NCBI GenBank assembly: GCA_015064695.1
Contig: SVRS01000026.1
Location: 1-33,970 of the forward strand
DNA: 33,970 nucleotides
Source: Oscillospiraceae bacterium
GTDB lineage: Bacteria > Bacillota > Clostridia > Oscillospirales > CAG-272
Reading direction: 5' to 3'
The notes beneath the pieces were generated by a model. It saw nothing but the letters and a program-made list of their open reading frames with translations, did no database searches and was not told the DNA's origin. Each line of letters begins with the position of its first letter. Position 1 is the first letter of the stretch. Positions 1-8,372 of the stretch are shown here, piece after piece. The translations under genes and the position numbers were made by a program.

Positions 1-398
1 CCCCACATGTTGAGTGCTTCGGCAAGTTTCAAAAGAATTCTTGTCTCGTTTGGAAATTCCTCGGATGCGTCTCTCAACATGCTGATGCAAACGTATACGT
101 CGTCGGTCAGACTGCCGTTGGATATGAGCTGTCCCTGCCTCGTGAGTATCTTGTCGGCTTTTTCAAGAATACTTTTGATCTTTTCTTCTCTGTCGTCGTG
201 ATATCCGAACAGCTCGTCGATGGAAATATGAAAATAATTCGCAATGGCAGGGATCATCTCCATGTCAGGATAACTGCCGCCTGACTCCCAACGCGAGACT
301 GCCTGTGCAGTAACGCCAAGGGTTTCTGCAAGGTTGTCCTGTGTGCGTCCATCACGTCGACGCAGTTCTTTGATTTTTCTACCTAAGTTAAGTTGCAT
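1..398 (-). CDS. XRE-family HTH transcriptional regulator, partial (runs off left edge)
   Basis: This is the 5' part of a DNA-binding regulator; about 132 codons are visible before the window edge. The ATG is the complement of 396-398, with GGAGGTG six bases upstream. Residues 5-60 form a classic XRE helix-turn-helix: a RKIKELRR first helix, TQDNLAETLGVTAQAVSRWE as recognition region, then SYPDMEMIPAIANYF and a DELFG end. The remaining residues (about 68-132) are charged and helical and may be a TPR-like or dimerisation region. The gene has its own promoter at 439-467 and nearby palindromes, so autoregulation is likely. The family assignment is firm; the target genes cannot be told from sequence. 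Confidence 0.9.
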   Translation of the reverse strand, partial: MQLNLGRKIKELRRRDGRTQDNLAETLGVTAQAVSRWESGGSYPDMEMIPAIANYFHISIDELFGYHDDREEKIKSILEKADKILTRQGQLISNGSLTDDVYVCISMLRDASEEFPNETRILLKLAEALNMW

Positions 399-438
399 AA
401 CAGCACCTCCTTAAAATAGTTATCACCGGTGTAATTAC

Positions 439-467
439 ATTATAGCATATATTTGTAAAAAAACAAT
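439..467 (-). promoter_or_regulatory. Putative sigma-A promoter of the left-edge XRE gene
   Basis: On the minus strand a perfect TATAAT (complement of 439-444) lies about 40 bases before the ATG at 398. An ATTGTT/TTGTTT -35-like box sits 16-17 bases further up. The -10 is strong and the -35 weak. Confidence 0.55.
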
Positions 468-483
468 TATCAAATAGTTGTTT
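461..483. promoter_or_regulatory. Imperfect 23-bp palindrome over the -35 region, possible XRE operator
   Basis: The arms AAACAA and TTGTTT flank a near-symmetric core; about 9 of 11 base pairs match across the centre. It covers the -35 side of the XRE promoter. A second perfect palindrome, CACCGGTG, lies at 424-431 between the -10 box and the start codon. Their placement suits an autoregulatory operator. Function is inferred from position only. Confidence 0.35.
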
Positions 484-623
484 ACGACTCAACCAATGTT
501 TGTTTTTTGCTTTTCCCGACACTTGCATCTAGGGCAAGCATAGCGCGTGGCAGGCCACGCACCATCGGGCAGAAGCCCGAGCCCACTATCCGCAGAGGAA
601 CGGCACGCAAAAGCCTCCCTCCG

Positions 624-690
624 AGATGCCATCCGCAAGCGGATGCGGGGGACCGCGATAGCGGTGGAAGGAGCCTGCGTGACTTAACAA
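624..690. repeat. GC-rich palindromic intergenic repeat
   Basis: This stretch has inverted segments CCTCC...GGAGG on the outside, CATCCGC/GCGGATG and ACCGC/GCGGT hairpins inside, and no coding signal. It resembles the small GC-rich interspersed repeats common in intergenic DNA of gut Clostridia. No second copy of this exact element was found here. Confidence 0.4.
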
Positions 691-714
691 TCTGATTAAA
701 CTTTACGTCAACGC

Positions 715-773
715 ACTCTCCCTCAGTCGCCCGCGGCAAGCCGCCGGCGCCAGCTCCCTCCCGGAGGGAGCCT
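715..773 (-). repeat. Interspersed palindromic repeat, copy 1 (second copy near 33782)
   Basis: Read on the minus strand, this starts AGGCTCCCTCCGGGAGGGAG and ends GACTGAGGGAGAGT. It matches 33782-33839 over its whole length with only a few changes. The first part is a perfect CTCCC/GGGAG hairpin. The outer CTCCCT...AGGGAG ends can also pair, giving a MITE-like or REP-like fold. No open reading frame covers both copies consistently. Confidence 0.75.
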
Positions 774-797
774 TTATGTAAGCCCGTCTCAACAAAA

Positions 798-829
798 AAC
801 ACCACCAAAGAAATCTCCTTGGTGGTGTT
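798..829 (-). terminator. Rho-independent terminator of the sugar ABC operon (possibly bidirectional)
   Basis: An 11-bp stem (AACACCACCAA with TTGGTGGTGTT) encloses a ten-base loop. On the minus strand it is followed by a GTTTTTT run, and on the plus strand by GTGTTTTT, so it could work both ways. It lies about 65 bases beyond the stop of the ATPase gene at 896. A second weaker hairpin (GACGAGG/CCTCGTC, about 862-884) lies between. Confidence 0.75.
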
Positions 830-895
830 CGTGTTTTTCCCCGCTAAGAATACAGAGGCGAGACGAGGCAGCTTTGTCCTCGTCCCGGTTTTCTT

Positions 896-2881
896 TTACA
901 CAATAATAATATCCGCCTCAGCATCCACCACGGTGAGCTTGCTTTGGTCGATGGCGATGTTCACCGTCTCGCCTGCCCGTCCGTCATAGGGGGCAATCAC
1001 GGATTGATTGCCCACGGTGATACGGGCGTAGATCGTCCGTCCGTAGTCCAGTGTCTCCGTGACTCTACCCGGAAGACACCGGGCGTCCGCGTTCCCGGAG
1101 CGTGGGGATACGGTAACGGCATGGGGCGGGAAGCGGTACGAGAGGGGCGTGCGGAAAATGGCGGTTCCCTTGCAGGAAAAAAGCTTCTCACGCAGTTCTT
1201 CGTCGGCGGCCACGGGCAGATCCTCCACCTCCAGGTAGAAGCGGTAGACCTTGCGCCCCTTGCCGTCGGTTTCCTTTTCCTTGGTGAATCGTCCGTTCAG
1301 CCTGTTTTCCACGGGGAGCGGAGTAATGCCGGAGGAGGGAGGCCCGCCAGCCGTCTCCACCGTGATGCGGCTGAAATCCAGGTCAAAGGGCAGGGCATCT
1401 CCCACGCGGAATCGGGGCTCTCCCGATTCGGCGGCGAATACCGTTTCCCCTCCCACCGTCAGGCGGTATAGGGTCTTGGTCACCCCCTCACTCCGGATGA
1501 TCTCTGCCTCCTCTACCTTCGCCCGTCCGCTTCCCGTGCCCAAAAGCAACGCACCTGTGGGTAGGGTGAGGGCGGCGGAGGGGGCGGCCTTTTCTTTTGC
1601 CGCCTTCCCCAGGGCAGGGGGAAGGGAAAACCGCTGGGAAGCAAATATCAGGAATCCGTTTCCCAGGGTACATGCGCAGACGTTTTCGATGGGGACGACG
1701 GGTATGATGCTGTTCTCGGTCTCCCGGTCGAACAGGTGGAGCTTGCGCAGACTAACGGCAATATCCAGCACGTCCCCACGGTGAGCTTCAAACTCGGCAG
1801 GGGCCTTGATAATGACCGTGTCCCGACCGGCGGCCTTGCCGGCTTCCTCCTCTGCGCCCGCTCCTACGGGGGGGTCATCGGGTATAGCCACCCCCAGGTG
1901 TCCGTAGATCAAGGTCTCGCCCCCCAAGGCCTCCACGACGGTAACCGTGGCGGGGAGTTTTGCCCATTCCGTGGTATTCATGCCCTCCCGCCAGGGAAGG
2001 ACGTCGTCGGGACGCACCCCCAGGGTGACGGGATGTCTCCCGTCCATATAGCGGGACTGTACGCGATTGAGGGTGTTGCCATCCACCACCAGCTCCGAGC
2101 CGCTGTCCAACCGTATGCGGACGGTCTCCCCCTCTTTTTTTAGGGTGGCATCCCAGAAATTCATGCGGGGCGTTCCGATAAATCCCGCCACGAAAAGATT
2201 GGCGGGGTGGTTGTAGAGATTCTTGGGGGTGTCGATCTGTTGGACGAAGCCCCCTCGCATGACCACGATGCGGCTACCCATAGTCATGGCCTCCACCTGG
2301 TCGTGGGTGACGTAGATGAAGGTGGTGCCCAGCCGCTCATGGAGTCCGATGATCTCAGCCCGCATGGCCGCGCGGAGCTTGGCGTCCAGGTTGGACAGGG
2401 GCTCGTCCAGGAGAAAGACCTTGGGATTCCGTACGATGGCGCGCCCCAGGGCAACCCGTTGTCGCTGACCGCCCGAAAGGGCCTTGGGCTTGCGCTCCAG
2501 ATAATCCGTAATGCCTAAAATCCGCGCGGCCTCGGTGACCTTTTGGTGGATGATATCCTTGGGTACCTTGGCGGTTTTCAGGGCAAAGGCCATGTTCTCA
2601 TACACCGTCATGTGGGGGTACAGAGCGTAGTTCTGGAACACCATGGCAATGTTCCGGTCGCCCGGCTCTACGTCGTTGACGATGACGTCGTCGATGCGCA
2701 GCTCCCCTGCCGAAATGTCCTCCAGCCCCGCGATCATGCGCAGGGTCGTGGATTTTCCACAGCCGGAAGGGCCGACGAAGACAATGAATTCCTTGTCCGC
2801 GATCTCCATATTGAAATCGTTGACCGCCTTGGTGGTGTCGTCGTATACCTTGTAAATATGCTTGAGCGATAGGCTTGCCAT
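896..2881 (-). CDS. CUT1-type sugar ABC transporter ATP-binding protein with long C-terminal extension
   Basis: This is the cytoplasmic ATPase (MsmK/UgpC/MalK-like) that powers the importer encoded upstream. Residues 1-235 are the nucleotide-binding domain: Walker A GPSGCGKST at 37-45, Q-loop Gln83, signature LSGGQ at 135-139, Walker B VFLLDEP at 155-161 and H-loop His193. Residues 236-390 are the usual regulatory OB/TOBE region, ending in a typical RKLHLFDRETE. Relatives normally stop here, at about 360-390 residues. This one continues to 661. The extension holds further TOBE-like strands, for example FRVGDALPFDLDFSRITV near 515 and a last segment GETVNIAIDQSKLTVVDAE. It is last in its operon and separated from the MalG-like gene by 230 bases that contain a palindromic repeat. 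The ATPase role is firm; the role of the extension is unknown. Confidence 0.93.
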   Translation of the reverse strand: MASLSLKHIYKVYDDTTKAVNDFNMEIADKEFIVFVGPSGCGKSTTLRMIAGLEDISAGELRIDDVIVNDVEPGDRNIAMVFQNYALYPHMTVYENMAFALKTAKVPKDIIHQKVTEAARILGITDYLERKPKALSGGQRQRVALGRAIVRNPKVFLLDEPLSNLDAKLRAAMRAEIIGLHERLGTTFIYVTHDQVEAMTMGSRIVVMRGGFVQQIDTPKNLYNHPANLFVAGFIGTPRMNFWDATLKKEGETVRIRLDSGSELVVDGNTLNRVQSRYMDGRHPVTLGVRPDDVLPWREGMNTTEWAKLPATVTVVEALGGETLIYGHLGVAIPDDPPVGAGAEEEAGKAAGRDTVIIKAPAEFEAHRGDVLDIAVSLRKLHLFDRETENSIIPVVPIENVCACTLGNGFLIFASQRFSLPPALGKAAKEKAAPSAALTLPTGALLLGTGSGRAKVEEAEIIRSEGVTKTLYRLTVGGETVFAAESGEPRFRVGDALPFDLDFSRITVETAGGPPSSGITPLPVENRLNGRFTKEKETDGKGRKVYRFYLEVEDLPVAADEELREKLFSCKGTAIFRTPLSYRFPPHAVTVSPRSGNADARCLPGRVTETLDYGRTIYARITVGNQSVIAPYDGRAGETVNIAIDQSKLTVVDAEADIIIV

Positions 2882-2915
2882 AGGTTTGCTCCTTTGTAAA
2901 TGTAAATTGGGGCTT

Positions 2916-3098
2916 GCAGGGCTCTGCCCTGCACCCGCTTAAGCCCTTCTTGAAAGAAGGGCTTAAGAATCCCGGGAACTCTCAAAAAGGATTATTTGAC
3001 AATGCTTTTGAAAGCTTTAGGAGGTCTTGGAGCCCTTTTTCAAAGGGGTTCCAAGTGGGGGGCAAGGGGGTGAAGCCCCCTTGCGCTCCCCTATAAAC
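2916..3098. repeat. Interspersed palindromic element, copy 1 (minus orientation)
   Basis: This element fills most of the gap between the MalG-like permease and the ATPase gene. It is a chain of hairpins: GCAGGGC/GCCCTGC (2916-2932), a perfect 14-bp CTTAAGCCCTTCTT/AAGAAGGGCTTAAG (2938-2967), CTTGGA..TTCCAAG (about 3024-3057) and GCAAGGGGG/CCCCCTTGC (about 3062-3086). Its reverse complement aligns in order with the element at 16007-16163. As transcribed, it may weaken or stabilise expression between the two genes. Confidence 0.75.
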
Positions 3099-3111
3099 TG
3101 CAATTTGAACA

Positions 3112-4002
3112 TCACCCTTTCACCGCTCCTCCGGTCACACCCTGCACGTAATATTTCTGCAACCACATGAACAGAAGGGTAATGGGAAGGGCCACCACCA
3201 CGGCGGCCGCACAGAAGGTGGTGAAATACTGCTGGATCATTTCCCGCTCCAGCCAGCGGAACATCCCCAAAGAGACGGTATACATTCCCGTGTCGGGGAC
3301 GCCCGACATGATATAGGACACGAAGATATAGTCGCACCAGGGGGAGATGAAGCTGATGAGAACGGTGTAAATGATGATGGGCTTGGAGAGGGGAAGAATG
3401 ATCACCCGAAAGATCCTTGCGCGGCTGGCACCGTCCATGCGTGCGGCCTCGTCCAGAGACTTGGGAACTGTATCGAAGAAGCCCTTGGCAATATAGTAGG
3501 ACAGAGCCGCGCCTGCGGAATAGACGATGATGAGGCTGGCGAGAGATTGGTAGTTGTTCGGCAGAAGGATCTTGAGCAGGAAATAAACCGCCGACATGGA
3601 CATGAATCCGGGGAACATCCCTAAGATCAGCATTACGTTCATGAGGGGCTTGCGGGCAGGGAAACGGATCCGGCTGAAGGCGTAGGATACCGCCAGCACG
3701 AATAAGGTGGTGATAGCGCAGCTTACGGCGGCGACCAGCAGGGTGTTGACGTACCAACGGGGAAACTCGGTTTCGGTAAAGAGCCGCTTGTAGTTGTCAA
3801 GCGTCCAGGTCTGCGGGAAGAAGGTGGGACTCCACGCCCCGGTCTCGCCGCGAAAGGATTGGATCAGCAGGTAAAACAGAGGAACGATCCATAAAAGAGC
3901 CAACGCGGATAAAAGGATCTGACCGGCGGTGTTGCCTACGGCCCGCTTGGCGCGCATACCAAGAAGCCGCTTGGATGAAGAATCATGATTTTGCATGCTC
4001 AT
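3112..4002 (-). CDS. MalG-like sugar ABC transporter permease
   Basis: This is an inner-membrane subunit of a CUT1 carbohydrate importer, 296 residues, close to the family length of 275-300. Residues near 30-50 form the first membrane helix, and about six hydrophobic segments follow. The EAA loop that docks on the ATPase is clear: EAARMDGASRARIFRVIILP (about 190-210). The ATG overlaps the stop of the upstream MalF-like gene (ATGA at 4002-3999), which indicates translational coupling. The exact sugar cannot be read from sequence. Confidence 0.93.
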   Translation of the reverse strand: MSMQNHDSSSKRLLGMRAKRAVGNTAGQILLSALALLWIVPLFYLLIQSFRGETGAWSPTFFPQTWTLDNYKRLFTETEFPRWYVNTLLVAAVSCAITTLFVLAVSYAFSRIRFPARKPLMNVMLILGMFPGFMSMSAVYFLLKILLPNNYQSLASLIIVYSAGAALSYYIAKGFFDTVPKSLDEAARMDGASRARIFRVIILPLSKPIIIYTVLISFISPWCDYIFVSYIMSGVPDTGMYTVSLGMFRWLEREMIQQYFTTFCAAAVVVALPITLLFMWLQKYYVQGVTGGAVKG

Positions 4003-5540
4003 TGGAAATGCTCCTCTCCCTTCACTGACGAGGATCGGTTGTAGACGATCAAGGAAAGCGCGGCGGAAATGATGAATACCAGAATACCGATCACCGAGGC
4101 CAGCTTGTAGTTGCGGTCGGCACCCAGAGAGAGCTTGTAAAGCCAGGTGATCAGCAGGTCGGTGCCCTTGGCGCCGTTGGTGTAAAGGGAGAGATCTCCG
4201 GGACCGCCGCCGCTGAGCAGGAAGATTACGTTGAAATTATTCAGATTCCCAATAAATTGGGTAATGAGGTAAGGCCCCGTCACGAACAACATATAGGGCA
4301 GCGTGATCTTCATGAAGCGGCGAAGCGGCCCTGTGCCGTCGATGCGGGCGGATTCGTAGAGATCCTCGGGGATGTTCATGAGAATGCCGCTGCAGAGAAG
4401 CATACTGAAGGGTACGCCGATCCAGAGGTTGACCAAAATGATGCAAATACGGGTGGTCAGAATATCCAGCCCGAACTGCAGGTGATACCCGAATAGGTTT
4501 TCGATGAGCTGAGTGATAATACCGCCGCCACTTCCGAAGACCCCACCACCCGTGTCCAGCATCTTGGACATGATGAGCAAGGACACGAACTGAGGCACCG
4601 CTATGGTGGCTACGAACAGGGTGCGGTAAAATTTTTTGAGACGGATCCCCTTCTTGTTGATGAGCAGAGCCAGGAGCATCCCTACGAAATAGTTGGAGAA
4701 GGTGGAAAAGAAGGCCCAGGTCAGTGTCCAGGTCAAAACCCGTCGGAAGGTCGCCCCCAAGGAAGATCCCCCCGAGAGCATATCCCGAAAGTTCTGAAAT
4801 CCGACCCATTGGAACAAATGCTCGGGAACCTCATGGTTGGCATCGTAGTTGGTAAAGGCGATGAGGATCATGGTGACCAGAGGCACCACCGTGAAGACGA
4901 ACAGTCCTGCCAAGGGGAGAGACAGAAGGGTGACGTGGAATTTGCTATCCCCCAAAAGAGTCAGGTCCCTGCGGAGCCCGTCGGGACGCCGACCAATGAT
5001 GGCGGCCTGCTCCAGGCCGTAAGCCTCCCTGACCGAGCGCAGATAGGTCAAAAGGAAGAACAGAATAACGAAAACCGATAAAATTCCGTACAGGACGATG
5101 TGGAAAGAATTATCGCCCGCCACCTTGACGTATTCTCCCAGCTCCTCGTTCCACACGTCGGAAACATGGGTTTCCACTCGTCCGACATTGCCTCCCGTGA
5201 GGAGGTTTTCAAGGAACATTCCCAAATAGCGTCCCCCGAAGGCGACCATATACAGGATGAACAGAGCCTGCAAAAGCAGGTAGAGGATCCCCCGCGCGAT
5301 CTGACCTCGGCAGAGATGGCCGAGACCCAGGATCAGGTACGATCCCCTCGTGATGCCGTCTCCCTCCGCAAAATGGCCAAAAAAGTCGCGGACACGGGAG
5401 GAAATGCCCGCAAAAAGGCCCTTGACCCTCATAGCTACCCGCCTCGGAGTGGCCTTTATTCCCGCCATAAAGCTCCGTCCCAATCGTACCACGGGGCTTT
5501 GGGGAACGTAAGGGAAATTTTGATTCTGTGCGTTGTTCAT
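3999..5540 (-). CDS. MalF-like sugar ABC transporter permease
   Basis: This is the second permease subunit, 513 residues. I chose the ATG at 5540 because AGGAG lies eight bases upstream; an in-frame ATG at 5588 lacks a site. Residues about 65-165 form an unusual N-terminal block of membrane helices (SYLILGLGHLCRGQIARGIL and an aromatic helix). The normal permease core begins after residue 190. The EAA loop reads ESARIDGTGPLRRFMKITLP near residue 400. The length and extra N-terminal helices recall maltose-type MalF proteins. It sits between the binding protein (39 bases from an upstream repeat-free spacer) and the MalG-like gene, with which it overlaps by four bases. Confidence 0.92.
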   Translation of the reverse strand: MNNAQNQNFPYVPQSPVVRLGRSFMAGIKATPRRVAMRVKGLFAGISSRVRDFFGHFAEGDGITRGSYLILGLGHLCRGQIARGILYLLLQALFILYMVAFGGRYLGMFLENLLTGGNVGRVETHVSDVWNEELGEYVKVAGDNSFHIVLYGILSVFVILFFLLTYLRSVREAYGLEQAAIIGRRPDGLRRDLTLLGDSKFHVTLLSLPLAGLFVFTVVPLVTMILIAFTNYDANHEVPEHLFQWVGFQNFRDMLSGGSSLGATFRRVLTWTLTWAFFSTFSNYFVGMLLALLINKKGIRLKKFYRTLFVATIAVPQFVSLLIMSKMLDTGGGVFGSGGGIITQLIENLFGYHLQFGLDILTTRICIILVNLWIGVPFSMLLCSGILMNIPEDLYESARIDGTGPLRRFMKITLPYMLFVTGPYLITQFIGNLNNFNVIFLLSGGGPGDLSLYTNGAKGTDLLITWLYKLSLGADRNYKLASVIGILVFIISAALSLIVYNRSSSVKGEEHFQ

Positions 5541-5628
5541 TGGTGAACTCCTGTTTGATAAAGTTCTTGGGGGCGCAGAGTCCTTCAAAAAGGGCTCTGC
5601 GCTGTCGGAGGCCGCTTCCTCGATGTCC

Positions 5629-6945
5629 CTATTTTCGAATTTGCTTGCAAAGGGCGTTCAGATACTCTTGCAGCTGCTGATCCGAGACGGTTTTCCCCTC
5701 GGCCTTGGCGGTAAGGATGGGGGTAATGAGGCTGGCCATGGGAGTCCAGAAGGCGGAGGGAACGTCCTTCTGGGAGCGGTTGTAGGCCGCCTGCTCCAGA
5801 ACGGTGGAAATAATGGGATCGTTCATGACCTCGGGCAGAGCGGAAACCTTCTTGTTGGTGGGACCAAGTCCCCGAGTCCGGAAACGCTTGAGCTGATTCT
5901 GCTCGTTCGTCAGATAGGCGGCCAGCTTGGCGGCTTCACCCTTGTTTTGGCTATAACCGTTGACACCCATGAGCTTGTAGCCCATGAAGCCGGAAAGCCG
6001 CACATCCTCTCCGTCGATCTTGACGGTAGGCAGGATGCAGACACCCATGTTGTCTCCCAAAAGCCTCTTGATGGTGGCGGCGTTCCAGGTGCCGCTGACG
6101 GCGGCGGCACATTCCCGCTTGCCGCTTGAGTCGGGGGTGAAGGCCGCGATGATCTTGGAGTCATCGGTCTGCGCCACAAAGCCGTCACGGTTCACGTAGT
6201 GTCGAATGGCCTTCATGACGTCCAGACCGTCTTCGGAGTCGAAGTTGATCTCCACCTTCTCCTCCACCATGCGGTCGTTGTAGGTCACGTCGTATCCCAG
6301 ATCCTCATCTGCAAAGAAGAAAGAGGCCAGGTACCAGCCGTCATCGTTGATCTTGAAATGAACCTTCTTGCCTGCCGACTCGGCTACGTCCAGAAGCCTG
6401 TCCATGCTCTGCAGGTCCTCGGGGTTCTTGAATACACTCTTGTCATAGTAGAGAAAATAGCAGTTGTCGCCTGTAACGGGGAAGGCGTAGAGGTGATCCT
6501 CACCGTTGACCCGGATGGTGGCGGCCTCTACAGAGCCTTCGGAGTTGTTTGCCTTGACCTGTGACTCCAGGTCTCCGCCGATACGCGCCAGCGCACCGCC
6601 GGCATAAAAGGTATTGATGCGGTCACTGGGGAATGCAAAAATATCGGGACCTGCCTCCACGTCGTTCAGAATCTTGTCGCTGGAGTTGCCCTCGCCCAGC
6701 ACGCCGAACCGGAATTGATAGGTTTTGTCGGGATTCTCCATAGCGTAGGCATCACACATTTCCTTCAGCATTTGCTGATCCTCCTGGGCTCCCCAGATAG
6801 TGAGGGAAATGGGATTGCCGGTGGCGTTCCCTCCGTTATTGACCGTGCCGTTTCCCTGGGAGCTTCCTCTTGCGCAGGCGGCGAAGCTTCCGCATAAGCA
6901 GGAGAGGCAAAGCACCGAGGCTATGAGCTTACTATATACGTTCAT
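5629..6945 (-). CDS. Extracellular sugar-binding lipoprotein (SBP family 1)
   Basis: This is the surface receptor of the importer, 438 residues. It has a signal peptide with hydrophobic core LIASVLCLSCLCGS and a lipobox-like FAAC with Cys24; Phe at -3 is atypical. After a Gly/Asn-rich linker the mature part starts with LTIWGAQEDQQMLKEMCDAY, typical of MalE-like binding proteins. Further family features are GPDIFAFPSDRINTFYAGGAL (about 95-115) and a C-terminal region with YKLMGVNGYSQNKGEAAKLA. It is first in the minus-strand operon, binding protein then two permeases then ATPase, the usual CUT1 order. The ligand is probably an oligosaccharide, judged from family resemblance only. Confidence 0.92.
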   Translation of the reverse strand: MNVYSKLIASVLCLSCLCGSFAACARGSSQGNGTVNNGGNATGNPISLTIWGAQEDQQMLKEMCDAYAMENPDKTYQFRFGVLGEGNSSDKILNDVEAGPDIFAFPSDRINTFYAGGALARIGGDLESQVKANNSEGSVEAATIRVNGEDHLYAFPVTGDNCYFLYYDKSVFKNPEDLQSMDRLLDVAESAGKKVHFKINDDGWYLASFFFADEDLGYDVTYNDRMVEEKVEINFDSEDGLDVMKAIRHYVNRDGFVAQTDDSKIIAAFTPDSSGKRECAAAVSGTWNAATIKRLLGDNMGVCILPTVKIDGEDVRLSGFMGYKLMGVNGYSQNKGEAAKLAAYLTNEQNQLKRFRTRGLGPTNKKVSALPEVMNDPIISTVLEQAAYNRSQKDVPSAFWTPMASLITPILTAKAEGKTVSDQQLQEYLNALCKQIRK

Positions 6946-7165
6946 AAGAAATCAACCTTTCATAATGAATGGATCGCAGCACCGTAATCGAACACGGGCT
7001 TGCATCCTGTATTTCGTAGTTTGTACCGACCGGGGGATTTCCATTCATCGCAGCATGGGGAACCTCAAAAATTTCATCGCACAAAGAAACCGTTTCTTCG
7101 GGCACCCTGAATATTTGAAGGACCTCTGAGACGAAAGATTTTGTTTTTTTTTTTGATTTATCTAC
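6946..7165. other. Divergent intergenic region between importer operon and methyltransferase locus
   Basis: I see no gene here. It must hold the start signals of the minus-strand importer operon, but no convincing -35/-10 pair was found on that strand. A segment near 7056-7085 (GGGAACCTCAAAAATTTCATCGCA) resembles 33859-33883 (GGGAACCTCTAAAAATTCATCGCA), so part of it may be a dispersed repeat. A T-rich run at 7140-7155 precedes the plus-strand promoter. Confidence 0.5.
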
Positions 7166-7194
7166 TTGTCAAAAAGAGATTTGTATGGTACAAT
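7166..7194 (+). promoter_or_regulatory. Sigma-A promoter of the methyltransferase locus
   Basis: TTGTCA (7166-7171) and TACAAT (7189-7194) are separated by 17 bases, with a TGG just before the -10 (extended -10). It lies 88 bases upstream of the first UROD gene, leaving a leader of about 80 bases. Confidence 0.8.
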
Positions 7195-7281
7195 AACGAA
7201 AAAAGGTCTGATTTCTTTCGGTGTGATTGTACAGAACACCGAGCCTACTCGAATGCCATTACGAAAGGAAGATTTGTTTAT

Positions 7282-8250
7282 ATGAACAGTACCGAACGTG
7301 TCCGCGCGGCCATCCTGGGTCAACCCTATGACCGTCAGCCGATCTACGGCTGGGTGTCTGCCAATCTGGGCGGCGAGATCGCCGCTCGCTGGGGCTCCGT
7401 CGGGGCCTTTGAGGACAAATATGAATTTGACGCGGCTCATCTTTTCGGCGGTCCCGGGCCCTTCAACCACGGACTCATCGGGCAGATTGCGGCGGAGAAC
7501 GGCGAGCTGACCCCTGACCTGCTGGTGGATCAGCCCATTTTCCTGGACCCCAACAATCTGAACGATTACGAGGGTCTCCGCCAAGTCCTCGCCTACCACA
7601 AGGAGCGCGGCCGCTTCTGCTACGTCCAGACTCCCGGGTTCTTTGAAAATTTCAACGGTGTCTTCGGCATTGAGAATCAGCTCATGTGGTTGGCTCTCTA
7701 TCCCGATGATCTGAACGAGCTTTACCGCCGTCAAGCCGAGTGGACGGTGCAGTTTGCCGACCACTGCATTGACCTGGGCATCGACATGGTTCATATTTCG
7801 GACGACTGGGGGGCCCAGAAGGATCTCATGTTCAGCCCCATTCTTTGGAAGGAGATCATTTATCCCCACTTCAAAAAGGTGGTGGATCACGTCCATGAAA
7901 GAGGCGCACTGTGCAGTCTCCACTCCGACGGCTGTGTCATGAAGGTCATGGACGACATGGCCGAAATGGGCATCGATCTCATCCACCCCTGGCAGGAGAG
8001 CGCGAGAATGCCCTACGACGTGTATCTGGATAAGTACGCCGACAAGTTCGCCATCCTGGGCGGTGTCTGCGTCCAGACCGCCATCGGACTTCTGCCCCGC
8101 GATGAGCTGGAGGCCGAGATCCGCCGCGTGTTCGGCCTGCTCAAGGGAAAGCGGTGGATCGTATGCACCACCCACTTCGTGCAGAATCACTGCTCGATGG
8201 AGGACCTGGAGTTTGCCTACGATCTGATCTATAAGCTGGCGAGGGAATGA
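7282..8250 (+). CDS. UROD-superfamily protein, putative corrinoid-dependent methyltransferase
   Basis: This is a 322-residue TIM-barrel protein of the uroporphyrinogen decarboxylase superfamily. I chose the ATG at 7282, preceded by AAAGGAAG; the open frame extends to 7141 but that part overlaps the promoter. Family features are a short N-terminal NSTERVRAAILGQPYDRQP segment, HISDDWGAQKDLMFSPILWKEIIYP (171-195) and LHSDGCVMKVMDDMAEMGIDLIHP (213-236). Methyltransferases of this superfamily usually have HxC here to bind zinc. This protein has His214-Ser-Asp216-Gly-Cys218, so the usual Cys is Asp. A role in transferring methyl groups from a small methylated substrate to the corrinoid protein at 14227 is inferred from context. 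True haem-pathway UROD function is unlikely, as no haem genes are near. Confidence 0.85.
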   Translation: MNSTERVRAAILGQPYDRQPIYGWVSANLGGEIAARWGSVGAFEDKYEFDAAHLFGGPGPFNHGLIGQIAAENGELTPDLLVDQPIFLDPNNLNDYEGLRQVLAYHKERGRFCYVQTPGFFENFNGVFGIENQLMWLALYPDDLNELYRRQAEWTVQFADHCIDLGIDMVHISDDWGAQKDLMFSPILWKEIIYPHFKKVVDHVHERGALCSLHSDGCVMKVMDDMAEMGIDLIHPWQESARMPYDVYLDKYADKFAILGGVCVQTAIGLLPRDELEAEIRRVFGLLKGKRWIVCTTHFVQNHCSMEDLEFAYDLIYKLARE

Positions 8251-8308
8251 GGAACCGCCAAAAGGGGATGAAACGAATTTTCACCCCAACATATATGTGA
8301 AAATCAAG

Positions 8309-8346
8309 GCGGGAATGCGATTCGCCGTTACGATTTCCGGCTTTTT
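8309..8346 (+). terminator. Possible weak terminator after the first UROD gene
   Basis: An imperfect stem (AAGGCGGGAAT with ATTTCCGGCTT; one mismatch and one G-U pair) is followed by a TTTTT run. It could end or attenuate the transcript before the GH123-like gene. Confidence 0.4.
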
Positions 8347-8372
8347 GTTGTTGAATCGCGGAATTTTATACC

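Noticed and set aside
482..808. Open frames of about 60-108 codons on both strands in the 399-895 gap
   Set aside because: They run through GC-rich repeats and a terminator, have no ribosome site and no family resemblance.
7141..7281. N-terminal extension of the first UROD protein from 7141
   Set aside because: It would run through the -35/-10 promoter and T-run; the Met at 7282 has a ribosome site and matches family N-termini.
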